From positions 1,324,501 through 1,388,500 of the forward strand of contig NW_026515433.1 in the NCBI RefSeq assembly GCF_014898815.1: 64,000 bases of DNA, in the 5' to 3' direction. Positions 10,599 to 22,223 of the stretch are shown here, piece by piece. A model generated the notes under the pieces. That model was not told the origin of the DNA and did not search any database. It saw nothing but the letters and a program-made list of their open reading frames with translations. Position 1 is the first letter of the stretch. Each line of letters starts with the position of its first letter. This DNA is from Panonychus citri (lineage: Eukaryota; Arthropoda; Arachnida; Trombidiformes; Tetranychidae). A program made the position numbers and the translations under genes.

Positions 10599-12011
10599 TT
10601 AATCTATTACTGAGAATTTTATAAGAAAAGGATCAACTGGACCAATTGGCACTTTCGCTGTTCGAGAACCTCGAGTATTATATCGTCGACTATTCTGATG
10701 GGTTGTAATTAACGACATGTAGGGAAAAAATTCTGTGGCAATTGTTTGCCGACTCATGAAGCGACCATGTTTCTTAATTGAATCGTTTAATTTGTTGGTG
10801 AACTTTTTAGAATCGTAAGTCTCCTTTGGCCTTTTAATCATTTCATCGCCGAAAACTTTATTCGTCAACTTTTCAATTGTATCTATAAACTCATCGGCTA
10901 TTTGTCGACAATTAATCGACTGGTCAAAAGGGATATCTCTTCCTTGAAGAAAATACGAACGAGTTTCATCGGCACTTAAAATTCCAACTTTGGTGGTAAT
11001 CAAATCGTTTAAACATAATAAATTATATCGCCTGATTTGTGAAGGAGTTTCGTCGTCTAAGGTCACTTCCATTGGTTCATCGGTCAAATCTCCGTTGGAA
11101 TTGTTACAATTATATTGATGCTCATTGAGAGTTCGTCTCACGTCCCCGTTAAAAGTGGTAACATTGATCGGCGACAATTGGAGAGGCCGATTTTCACTCG
11201 ATTCTTTATTCACTATCTCGGTTAAATGTTTAACAATTTCCTCTGATTTTGGTGGGTCCATTTCAAATATCTTCAGTGGAGAAATGAAATTTTCCAAGTG
11301 TTCAGAATAACGATTAGCGGTTAAAATGATTGGCTTCTTGCTCTCTTGGACAAGGTTCTTGAGGACTCGCCAGAATCCGTTGACTATGTTACTAATCATG
11401 AAATCGATGTCATCAAATAAGATTATACTGTTTGAGGATAATGAGATTTCAGCTGTATCATCACGGTCATTGAGATCTGGTGAGGCCCAAAGTGAGGTTA
11501 ATTTGGGAGTATCATTGAGACAAACTTGATGAGTCTGTATTGTTTCATGAAGTTTCTCAGTTGTATAATTGATCTTTTCGGTGAGGCCACAATTAACTTC
11601 AAATATTTTGTACTGTAACTCCTTAGCGATTGCATAAACTAAGCAGGTTTTACCAACACCGGGAGGACCGATTATCAGAATTGCTTCATTTTCATCACCA
11701 CTCGTCCAATCTTCAATGTACCTTTTAATTTCAATGAATTTCTCTCGAGAACCGATCATTTCCCCGACATGATTTGGTTTATATTTAGTAGTCCATAAAA
11801 GTTGACTCTCTATTTTCACGGTTGGTAAAAACTCAACACTAGGTTGTTTTTTCATCTTTTTGGAAACATTTTTATCGTCATCTGCCCGTTTCCGTCTTGA
11901 CCTTAATTTACCTCGTTTACCAATAGGTTCATCAATAGTAATTACAGGACTTCGTCGAATTAAAAATCTTTCAATTGAAGAAGCCATTGGTTCACAAATA
12001 AGATGAGACAA
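10599..12011 (-). CDS. ATAD5: ATAD5/Elg1-like PCNA-unloading clamp-loader subunit
   Basis: A single-exon frame of 470 residues. The AAA+ core has Walker A GPPGVGKT at 115-122, then YAIAKELQYKIFEVNC, Walker B IILFDDID at 196-203 and a sensor-1 ILTANRY; this order and wording match ATAD5/Elg1 better than RFC1 or CTF18. ATAD5 forms an RFC-like complex with RFC2-5 and removes PCNA from DNA after synthesis. A basic stretch GKRGKLRSRRKR at 31-42 could be a nuclear signal. Near the N-terminus, RFLIR (residues 15-19) fits the APIM PCNA-binding consensus and the surrounding SSIERFL resembles a degenerate PIP box. The C-terminal FFPYMSLITTHQNSRRYNTRGS agrees with the ATAD5 collar region in position. 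The protein is much shorter than the vertebrate one, lacking its long N-terminal region. Translation could instead start at Met9. Confidence 0.85.
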   Translation of the reverse strand: MSHLICEPMASSIERFLIRRSPVITIDEPIGKRGKLRSRRKRADDDKNVSKKMKKQPSVEFLPTVKIESQLLWTTKYKPNHVGEMIGSREKFIEIKRYIEDWTSGDENEAILIIGPPGVGKTCLVYAIAKELQYKIFEVNCGLTEKINYTTEKLHETIQTHQVCLNDTPKLTSLWASPDLNDRDDTAEISLSSNSIILFDDIDFMISNIVNGFWRVLKNLVQESKKPIILTANRYSEHLENFISPLKIFEMDPPKSEEIVKHLTEIVNKESSENRPLQLSPINVTTFNGDVRRTLNEHQYNCNNSNGDLTDEPMEVTLDDETPSQIRRYNLLCLNDLITTKVGILSADETRSYFLQGRDIPFDQSINCRQIADEFIDTIEKLTNKVFGDEMIKRPKETYDSKKFTNKLNDSIKKHGRFMSRQTIATEFFPYMSLITTHQNSRRYNTRGSRTAKVPIGPVDPFLIKFSVID

Positions 12012-15000
12012 GATAAGTCACCAAAATTGTTAACTTCCAAATTTTCTTATTCTATTCATAGACATTTAATCATGTTCCATGTGAAAAGAAATCTGTTAAT
12101 CAATGGAAAACAAACTGAGAGACAAACATAGGACAAAGGCCTCAACAATTGGAATTAAAAACGACAATTAAAACCAATAAAAATCAAATTAACAATCAAA
12201 ACAAAATCAAGAACAAAGTGAAAACCAGAAAATAATTGTTTACATTTTCCCTCGCAATCGAACATCGATTATCAATTATCGATACATCGAACTTTTTTTC
12301 TACTAAATGTTGATCAGAATAAAGAAATTAATTAATTGAGCTGATAATTAAATGGAATTTCGTCATTTGAATTCATTGGAAATTGTTTCCTCCATGAAAA
12401 GAGATTGAAAACTTTTCTTCAGAGAAAAATTGTTAGAACAAAAAACTTTCTTTTCGAGTGGAATTGATTTTCTTTCTCTTTATTTTCGAAACGTAACTTT
12501 AATTACTTTCAATTAGCGAATAGAAAATTTATCCTGATTAAAGTTCCTTTTTCCTAGTAAGTTGGAAATTGTGATAAAGTGATACAGAAGATGAAAAAAA
12601 AAATCGGTGGAGAAAAAAGTCTCGAATTTCTCGAAAGTGAGAGAAAAAAAAGAAGACAAAATCGATAGAACGTCGAATCTGCGCAAAATGTACAAATGAC
12701 CTGGAAAAAGAAGGTTAATCAAAAGGAAGATGATATTCTCAGGTAAATATAAGAAGATAAAAAGAAAGAAAAGAAAGAGAAATTGAAAAAAGAAAAGAAA
12801 AGTTCGAGGTTCAGGTAAATAAAGAAGAAAAATTTTCTTCTCCAATGAAACAAATTCGTTATATCTTATTTTTCTCATAGAACTGAACATATTGTAGAAT
12901 CAGAGATTCTCATGAACAGAGAGATAATCATGAAGTGACCTTGGTGATAAGTCTTAGCATCTTCATCACCATGATAATAATAATGTTAAGAAGATCGAGA
13001 AACGCAATTAAGATGTAATCATCAAATGATTAGCATCATTTTCTCAGAATCAACAAACTATCAACATCATTAAAATCAGTTCAATGTAACAATTTAAACC
13101 ATGTAAACAAAACCATCGTCAACAATTAAAGGTAAACATCAATAGTTATGGAAATCGAGTTCAATTTGGTCCACAATTAAAATTAATTGTCTAGGGTAAG
13201 TTCATTTTTCTAATATCAATCAGTTGAAATGATTAACTGATTGTGATTGATTCTAATATCTTTTTGTTGTTGCTGATTGATTGTTGATTCAAGATAATTA
13301 ATAAAACTGTTGTATTGTTGTTATTTTAATTGTTTTCATTAAATCTGATTGATGGTCAAGGTAATGAACACTTAATCAACTACTATTTTTAATCATTTCC
13401 ATTTAAATTGTTGTTAATCATTCAATAAGTTTTATTGTTTGAGATTTATGATTTAGAAAACAATTAAATAATTGATATCTAATTAAATTGATAATCATCT
13501 GTAATCTTGATTGAGACTCTTAATCAATTCAAACAATCAAATGGCATAACAATCAACTATGGTCTTAATCATCACTAATTGTCAACTGAACATCTCGAGG
13601 ACAATTAGTTTAATTGTTAATCACTAATTACCACTTTGGGAACACAAAAAAAGCGATACTAGGCCAATGATTAAAAAGATCAGGGTAGCAATTAAATTTA
13701 ATTGTTTACCTTGAAAATCAGTTAATTGTTATACTAACCTTTCCCCTCTTGAATAACACTAATTGTTAATAATTAACGATGATAATTAAAATGATTGATG
13801 ATCAATTGATTTACTGTATCAATATTATTTCAAATTGTCACAATATATCAATAAGTTTACAATTAGTTGATAGATCAACAATTTAATTACAATAGAGAAA
13901 CAAAATTAGATTAAAATTATTAATATTCATACACAATTGAATTAACTCTGATTATCTAGATTAATTGTAATCAAAATGAATTCAATCTGAATTAATTTTC
14001 CTTGATCTTAATTGTTGTGAATATAACAAAAAAAAAACAAGCGAAATATCAATCAACCCAATTAACTAGGCAATTCCTTAATCAAAGTGAATTAATTTTA
14101 ATCATTTCAACAATATAATGAGAGAAAACCTTAATCCATTTTAATTAATCACTAACCCTCATTAGTATGAGACCCTTATTACAATTTAACAATTAGCAGG
14201 AAGAAAAACAAAATTAACTAATCATCTTACTGACAATTTTATATTTACATTAATTGACAATGATTAGTTAATTGTGATGGAAGACAAATTGAAGGAAATA
14301 AAAAAGAAAACAAAATTAACTAATTAACTTTGATAAGTTAAATTGCCACAGGATCAACATTGAACTTGATAGTGAACAATTAACGTTTAAATTGTTAATT
14401 AAACAATCTTACAGACTAATTAGAATAATCTTTTAATTGTAACAATCAACGTAATCAACTGTTAATTATTATTATTATTTAACAAGAAATTAATATCAAT
14501 CAAAAATTATCATTATTATTATTACAAAAGTAGAAAAGTTAATCAATCTGATTAATTGGATTTTAATTTTTTACTCACTCACAAATTGATTGTGAACAAG
14601 ATAAAAAGTAAATTAACTAAATAAACTAAATCAAATATGACAACAACAATTAACTACCAAGTCTACAATTTAAAATGATAATTTAAATTGCAAACAATTA
14701 AACAATTTGATGTTGAAATTTAAAGACAAACATAGAAGACAGAAAACAAATTAACTAATCACAATCATCATCAGCTTTGATTATTATTAAAAGATATTGA
14801 TATTCATGGTCAAATTTAATTATTCACAATTAATTTACATTTACGTCTTTCATTAAACACAATTGAGATTAATTGTAATTTAAATATACAATTTACCTAA
14901 TAATCATCATAACCAACGACAAGGGTTGAATTGTGATTCTAATCATTTGGTGAAAAATGATCAACACGATGAATCTTTGTTAATTAAGGAGCCTCATCAC

Positions 15001-15443
15001 CTTACAATTAGATTTAATAATAGTCATTAATGAGGCTGTAAATTGTGATAATTATCTTCTTCTCTCTCTCTCTCTCTTCCTCTCTGTCTATTTATCTTCC
15101 TTATCATCTTTCCCACTCAAATAGACTCTCTCATACTCTCTCTCCTTTTCCAGGCTGATTATCATCATTCAACCTGAGCCTTTGGAATCAATCACAATCA
15201 TAATTGTTGATTTCTCTTAATAATATTTTCTTATTCTCTTTTTTCCCTATTGATTAAGCCCTTCCACGAACAATTAAATTTAATTCAGTGTAACAGTGAC
15301 TCTCGATTTCGATCTCTTTCTCTCTCTCTCTATGTGTATGTCTCCATGTATCTTCACCAGTAATTCATTTTGATTTATTAATCAAGTTCAAGTTCGTTGG
15401 ATAATCATTGATAATCTTTCGGTACAATTACCGCTGCCATCAA
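12012..15443. other. Long AT-rich intergenic / SLC26 upstream region
   Basis: No gene recognised. 12500-12880 is purine-rich on the plus strand, producing a spurious minus-strand frame. 13140-15040 is dense in CAATTAA/TTAATTG words. Pyrimidine tracts (TC)n at about 15058-15077 and 15310-15331 lie close upstream of the SLC26 start and may belong to its promoter or 5' UTR. Confidence 0.5.
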
Positions 15444-18400
15444 ATGAGTAGACGAAAACCTATTGACCCAGGTCATGTTAACCTGGGCGTCGATATGGAT
15501 CCACATGGTGAAAGTGATAACGGTAAATGTCAAACCAATTCGATGCCTCCAAGTCCTCGATTGAATATAAATCGAGTCGCTTATTCAGTTCGTGATTTTC
15601 ATGAGGAGTTTGAAGTCGTCGAACCGGCAAAAAAGACCTTACAATATAAAGTATCTCGACATTTCCTTGGTGCTTTTACTTGTTCAACCAGCGAGTTTAT
15701 CGAAAGTGCTTTTCCAATAGTTAATTGGATACGAAATTACAATTTAAAACAATCACTTCTCGCTGATATAATTGCTGGAGTCACTGTTGCAATATTTCAA
15801 GCCCCTCAAAGTAAGTATCAGATTAATCAAGTTAATCAATCATCTCAATTTGTTGTTTCTTAAATAATAGACAATGTTAATTGTTAATTAATTGTTCTAG
15901 ATGTTTTTTTCTCGTATTTTATTAATATTTCCCTCTCCTTCCTTAATTAATCTTGAAGTGATTTGATTAAGTACCATCACCTTTGGAGTCTCAGATTCAA
16001 CCCAATTACTGTTATTAATCAACAATCAATTTACAATGGTGTTGGTTGTTTTTTGTTTCTTACTATGATTAAAACCACCAAACAATTAATATTCACATAT
16101 AATCCTAGTAATTAACAATTGATTAACAATCAAAACTGCGAAAAAAAAACCTTTCTGATTGTAACAATCAAGGTTAATATCAGTATTTAAATAGAAAGAC
16201 AAAACAAACGATGGATAATAACAAACAATTAAAACAATTAGGTACAATTAACTACATGTATATACAATAATTAATGAAGATTTTATCATGTTAGAGTTAA
16301 TTGTGCTTGCTATCAAATCAATAAATTGGCAATAATCAAATCAACACAACAATAACTAATCAAAAGATACACGTTTATGATAACAATTAAGACATAAACA
16401 AGCCTTTCAATTTCAAGTTGATTACAATTTATTTTTTCATCATATGATTTAACTAATTTATATATAACTCAAAGACTAATTAACTGATCCGAATTGTTAA
16501 CAATTAATCAACAGGTATGGGTTATAGTTTAATTGCTCATGTACCTCCAGTCCATGGGCTCTACACTGCCTTGTTCCCAATGGTTATGTATACAATTTTT
16601 GGAACCTCAAGACATTCATCAATCGGTAAGAATTAATTAATTGCTGGTAATGATTAACATTGCACAACATTAATATTTACATGATTAACTGATCACAATC
16701 ATCTGATTACTGATTGCAAGCGCAAAAATCACAATTTAAGTTTACCAATGATGATGATGGTGGTTACGATTATCCAATTACTGTTATTATTAATTGTTGA
16801 TCAACAATCAGATTTATTGTCTGTATATTGTTTATTTGATTGATTTTAATTGCTGACTGTCAATTTGATTAAATTAACTATTATTATTACACATTTATCT
16901 TATGTTAATCTCAATTGACATTTACAATTAAATTGATTTGATTGTTGGTGATAAGTTTTTTTTTTCAATCATTTCAAGTCTTTCTTATGGTACAAAAAAA
17001 CTTAATTGTTAATATTTTTAAGTTAATTGTTTAAATTGATTATCACTTTTCCAGTTTAAACTTGATTAGTGATGACGATCACAATTTAGTTTATCTCTCA
17101 ATTAACTATTAGATTAAATTGTTTTCAATCAAATTGCACAATACCAATAAAAGTTTGCGTCTTAATTGTCGTTGATTGTTTGCAACGAAAATTCAAATTG
17201 TCATGACAATAGATTTATAATAATTATTGATAATCATTGGATAATAATTACCACCGAGATTAATATCAATAGTTAATTATGGTAATTGAATTAGTATCAA
17301 AGTTAATTTGCAAAGTAATTAAGTTTATATCAAATTTTATCATAAAATTGGTTAATTATTATCAATCAATTTGCAAAAGCGAAACGAGAATGACGTTTAA
17401 TTGTTGAACGATTTGATTGTTAATTGTTTCGCAATCAATTTAGGTGCATTTGCAATTGTTTCCGGAGTGATGACGGGAAATGTGATTGTCCAAGTGATGG
17501 AGAGCCATGGGGTCAGTTTAGCGCAAATTGAAGCGGGTACTTCGAGTAAACCATTGGTAACGGAAGCGACAATCGAAACGACGACAATGATGGCGACAAC
17601 CGAGTTTACATCATCATCATCGATAGCGAATAATTTTGTCAATAGTCAAACCGGTACTCAGACTGTTGACTTTAAAACTTACGAAATCGCTGCAGCGATC
17701 AGCTTTATCATGGGTATCATCATGCCGTTAGCGTCATTCCTGCGACTTGGCTTCATATCGATCTACCTATCAGACCAATTTTTATCGGGCTTTACAACCG
17801 CTGCCGCACTTTACATCTTTACATCTCAATTACGATATTTAACCGGCGTCCATCTTCCCTATCGAAGTGGCTACTTGGCCATAGTTTACACGGTCTATGA
17901 TCTAATCATTGAATGGAAACATATCAACATCTCCTGCTTAATTATCTCGGCAGTGGCCATGGCGATTCTACTTTTCTCAAAAATCTATGTCAACAAATGG
18001 CTCTTTCGACTTGGTATTCAAATACCTTTTCCAATTGAACTTTTGGTCGTAATTGGAGCGACCGTTATTTCATCAATCTTCAATTTCCATGGAAATTATA
18101 ACGTTCCAATTGTGGGTCATATTCAAGCAGGGTAAGAATCTAAATATCAATCAGATGATCAATAAAATCCATCATCAATTAGTCTCACAGATCGTTAATT
18201 GTTCAATTGAATAACAATCAATATTAATGATGAGCAGCAGAAAAACAAACCAAATCCAACATTCAATTAGGTAAAATTAGGTAAACATATAATTCTAATA
18301 ATAATTAATAAACCATAACAATTAAAAAACATCAGCTTTGTACACGAATTAAGTTAATGATTAGCTGATTACGAAATATTAACCGTAGTGGAATTTTAAT

Positions 18401-20164
18401 TTACCATAAATGATGTTCATTGATGATGGATGATGTTGATTGTTATAAATTTTTCTCTAATTGTAAACAAATACTACAAATTGTTACAACTAAATACACA
18501 TAGAAATTCATACACATTGATAATGATTAAGTGTTGATTGTTATTTATTAGTTTACCTCCACCACAAGTGCCAAGGTTAATGATGCTTAAAATGGTTGCC
18601 TTGAGATCGATTACAATGGCACTTGTTGCATTCACAATCTCTTTGTCTATTGGTAAAATATACGCCAGGAAACACGGTTATCAGGTCGTCCCCAACCAGG
18701 AATTGTTTGCTATTGGTGCTGCTAATTTATTCGGCTCATTATTCTCGTGTTTACCTGCCGCTGCATCGCTACCACGAAGTGCGACTCAAGAAGCTGCCGG
18801 AGGCAAAACTCAGGTAGGACATGGAAACGAATCTTCAGTTTTTCTCTCATGATAAATCTGCCGATGAATTTATTTATCGATTTGATTGATTTTGACTTTT
18901 CTTTTTTTTTCATTCTAATTTCTATTAGCTGGTCAGTGCGATCAATTGTGTTCTCATCCTTTTGGTTCTCATGTATCTAAGTCCACTTCTTGACCAACTA
19001 CCTAATGTAATTATCATATTTTACCGTCGATTTGTTTTTATTTTAACTAATTGTTGTCACTTTGCGATTCGCAGTGTATTTTGGCCTCAATCATTGCCGT
19101 TGCTTTAAGAGGGCTACTTGCTGAATCGAGACAGTTTCACATGTATTGGAAAATATCAAAACTAGATGGCGTAAGTGGTTTCGATTAACTTTAATTGTGA
19201 AATTGATTGTTAATTTTGTTAATTGTTAGGCTGTTTGGATGATGACATTTCTCTCAGTCATCATTTTGGATGTCGATTATGGACTTTACTTTAGTTTGGC
19301 CTGTTCGCTTCTTATTTTGATCTACAAATCGTCAAGGTAAGTGAATAATATAAACAATGCGACGATGATATTTGGAAATCAAACCATTACAATCACTGAC
19401 AATTTAATTGCTAATAATTAGACCCAAAACTTATTTACTTGGACCAATCAACGAAACCGATGTTTACGTACCTGTGAAAAAGTATGTTGCCGCGAATGAC
19501 ATTCATGGTATTAAAATCTATCAATTCTGTGGACCTTTGCACTTTGCGAGTCTCGAGTTTTTCCGTACTGACATGATGAAAAAGATCGGGGTCAATCTAA
19601 GGTTAGTATTTGACGAACTGACCAATTGATTGGGTAAACAATTAGCTAATGAGAAGATAAAATTTCTCCAATCATTTTAGTGAACTTTTTGAACTTCGAA
19701 AGCACAAATTTCCGGATACTCGTCGGCGATCAAAAAAGGACATTCGATCACTCGACAGTCAAATCGAGCTGATGACCAATCCAAACTGGGCTCAAGTGGT
19801 CAACCAATGTCGAATTGTTATCGTGGACTGTTCAATGCTTTCCTACATTGACTCAAACGGTGTAACTGGACTTAAATTAACGGCCCAAGAGTTTGGTCAA
19901 GTTGGAATTAGATTTTTCCTGGCCGGTTGTGCACCTCACGTTATCCAAATGCTATCGAAAGATCATTTCTTCCAGGAAGTTGGACAAAACAACGTATTCA
20001 TATCGGTTCACGATGCAGTTCTAGTGGCCAACAATTACCTTGACACCAATGGTTCAGAATCTAAAATACAAAACACCCCAATAGTAATCGAGCCCCTTTC
20101 AACCAACGATAAACGTCCCACCGGAGGTACTAAGGTACCAACCGAAGGTCGTAAAATTTTTTAA
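15444..20164 (+). CDS. SLC26-family anion exchanger / sulfate transporter
   Basis: Nine exons join with consistent phases: 15444-15810, 16515-16625, 17444-18131, 18552-18813, 18929-19006, 19075-19170, 19230-19336, 19422-19601 and 19681-20164, giving 790 residues. The first junction recreates the SLC26 signature IFQAPQSMGYSL, followed by IAHVPPVHGLYTALFP and TSRHSSIGAFAIVSG. Later blocks GLPPPQVP, SLPRSATQEAAGGKTQ and LDGAVWMMTFL-VIILDVDYGL are typical of the membrane core, which in known structures has 14 helices. The C-terminus is a STAS domain (HGIKIYQFCGPLHFAS ... IVIVDCSMLSYIDSNGVTGL). Such proteins exchange chloride, bicarbonate, sulfate or oxalate at the plasma membrane. The loop after VMESHGVSL is a long Ser/Thr-rich insertion (about 50 residues), probably extracellular. 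The 15444 ATG is preferred over frames upstream because those begin without ATG. Substrate and exact subfamily (A5/A6-like) cannot be decided. Confidence 0.93.
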
Positions 20165-20890
20165 CCCAAAACTAACGAAACCCAAATATCGGGTCAACAT
20201 TTTACCAGAAAATAACTTTCATATATTACTAAAAGTTAACATATTACCTGAACAATATATTGATAATCTAAATCAAATTTACTCTCTTAATCCAATTGTT
20301 TACCAATTCATTTTCATATACAATTGTATAACCAAAGGTTAACCTCATGGTAAATGTTAATTTATTAAATATCCAGTTAATTGTTTAAAATCATCTCAGC
20401 ATTTTCCTCTACACAAATTCACTGATTCTTTCAATTGGATCACAATTAGTTTATCTTAACTTGGAAAAGTACATGATAAAAGTAAATTATTATTATTCAT
20501 CTAATTTGATTTACTTCTCAACAATTTAAATCTGAACAATTGTGAAAATCTATGAGACTACAAAGGTAAATTGTTACCAATATGCTGACGGCAATTTAGT
20601 TGATTGTATTAAGATGCTCAGAAATCAGTAACTACCCTGTGGGTTTAAATGCTAAGTGGGTGAGGAGGATAAAGTAAACATGATTTAATAATGGAGATGA
20701 TTAAGGTTAACAATTGAAATCGTGTCTTATTTAAGATTGAGAAAAGTGATTATAATGATCAAGTTTAAATACTTTAAAAAGATGATGGAGATTAACGTTT
20801 CCATCATTGGATTAAACAATCAAATAATCTGATTGTGATCAATAATCTCACCATATTGATTTAATCTCGAGAAATTGACTTGTTCAACTT
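20165..20890. other. Intergenic after SLC26
   Basis: AT-rich; nothing recognised beyond the probable SLC26 3' UTR. Confidence 0.45.
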
Positions 20891-21200
20891 AATCATTTTG
20901 ATCTTGAAAAGTAATTAACTTAAGTTGATCATTTAATGAGTGAACAAAAAAATCAATCTCATTGAAAAAAAAATCTTTGACAAAATCTAATAGACTCTTG
21001 AAGATTTAATTGTTTCCCTGGAAATTTAAAATTGATTGTTGATCATTTATCTTGCGATTTAAAAGATTAACCCTGAAAAATGAACATTTATATCAAATTG
21101 TAAATTAAATCACAAAGAATCAACAATTCTAGCCAATAATAATATCCTAATCTCCTTGATTGATTTAATCTCATCATTGATTATAAACAATCAACCTTAC
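20891..21200 (+). repeat. Direct repeat, left copy (310 bp)
   Basis: Runs from AATCATTTTGATCTTG to AATCAACCTTAC and is almost identical to 24427-24737 in the same orientation, with a handful of substitutions and one-base indels. The two copies bracket the secreted-protein/CDK20 gene pair. No coding capacity; a solo mobile-element remnant or duplication scar. Confidence 0.9.
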
Positions 21201-21624
21201 TAGTAGATTTGGGGTAAATTCAACAAATGATAATGAAAATAATATCTGAAATTTGATGTGATTAAATTAAGTGAAAAATTTGATAGCAGTGACGGAATCG
21301 AATGAATCTTTGATTAATCGCAATTTAAGTCCCAAAATTAAAGGTAAATTCGTTGTATAATAAACTACATGTAAAGCTCCGAGCAAAAGTGTTGGGAAAA
21401 ATTACCAAAACACATTATAAACTGTACTAAATCAACATGATTAGGTTAAGAATTAAAAAATCAGAAATCGAAAGCACATGAATTTTTGTATCTGAAAATC
21501 AAGTTTTATATTAATAGTTGTCTCAAGTAAAGTGATATGGTTTGGTTTCGGAGTTTTTAAGCAAACTAATTATCCGATTTGTTTAATAGATTAATGTAAG
21601 GGAGGTAAAAATACTGAATTCGAG
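21201..21624. other. Unassigned interval upstream of secreted-protein copy 1
   Basis: No feature recognised; AT-rich. Confidence 0.4.
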
Positions 21625-21690
21625 TCTCCGCCTTGAGTGTCGTTTTTGCTTATAACCGAAATGTTTAGATGGTTGAAAGTATCAGTTCGT
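21625..21690 (+). promoter_or_regulatory. Core promoter of secreted-protein copy 1
   Basis: A TCTCCGCCTTGAG box at 21625, TATAA at 21651 and an arthropod initiator TCAGT at 21682-21686. The TATA start lies 33 bp before the initiator A at 21684. The same block, in the same order and spacing, precedes most other family copies, supporting its function. Confidence 0.72.
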
Positions 21691-21770
21691 GTTAACAGTC
21701 AACCAACAAACAACAATCAAATCAATTGTTTATTTGTGAATCAACAAACAATCAACAACTAATAATCAAA

Positions 21771-22223
21771 ATGAAAGTTTTCGCTGTGAGTTGATTTATT
21801 CAATCAATCGATTTGGATAACAAACACTTTTGGATATTGTTATTATTTAAATGATCTAATGTCACTTTTTCTCTCTTTCTCTCTGTGATTCTGTTAGATT
21901 GTCGCTCTTTTCGTTATCCTCGCTGTTTCCGCTGCCATGGCTTACGAGAAGGACAATCACTGGGGTGGTCATCACCAACACGGAAAAGTTGGATACAAAG
22001 TTGATGTAAGTTCTAGTGATTAGTTGATTTGCCAATTGTTCTAATTATTTGTATGAAATATTAAACATCTTAGGTCCACCATGGTGGTTGGGGAAAACAC
22101 GACAAGGGATGGACTGAACTTTACGATTCCCGAGACAAAACCACTGGATGGAAATCACATGGTCATGATAACGGTTACGGTTCTGGTCATGGTCATGGTC
22201 ATAATAACGGGTGGAAAAACTAA
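21771..22223 (+). CDS. His/Gly-rich small secreted protein, copy 1
   Basis: Three exons (21771-21785, 21898-22005, 22074-22223), all phase 0, encode 90 residues. Exon 1 is only MKVFA. Together with exon 2 it forms a signal peptide ending SAAMA at residue 20. The mature part of 70 residues starts YEKDNHWGGHH and has about 16 Gly, 12 His and 5 Trp, no Cys, and a C-terminal tract GYGSGHGHGHNNGWKN. No known family was recognised; the composition suits metal binding, a cuticle or silk matrix component, or an antimicrobial or salivary secretion, none of which is shown by sequence. This is the only family member outside the 46.9-60.8 kb array and the only one on the plus strand. Its 3' end faces the CDK20-like gene 500 bp away, and this arrangement is repeated inverted at 56.8-58.7 kb. 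Confidence 0.88.

Noticed and set aside
12513..12890. 125-aa minus-strand frame, Phe/Leu-rich
   Set aside because: Same cause: purine-rich plus strand upstream of ATAD5; no motif, no conserved pattern.
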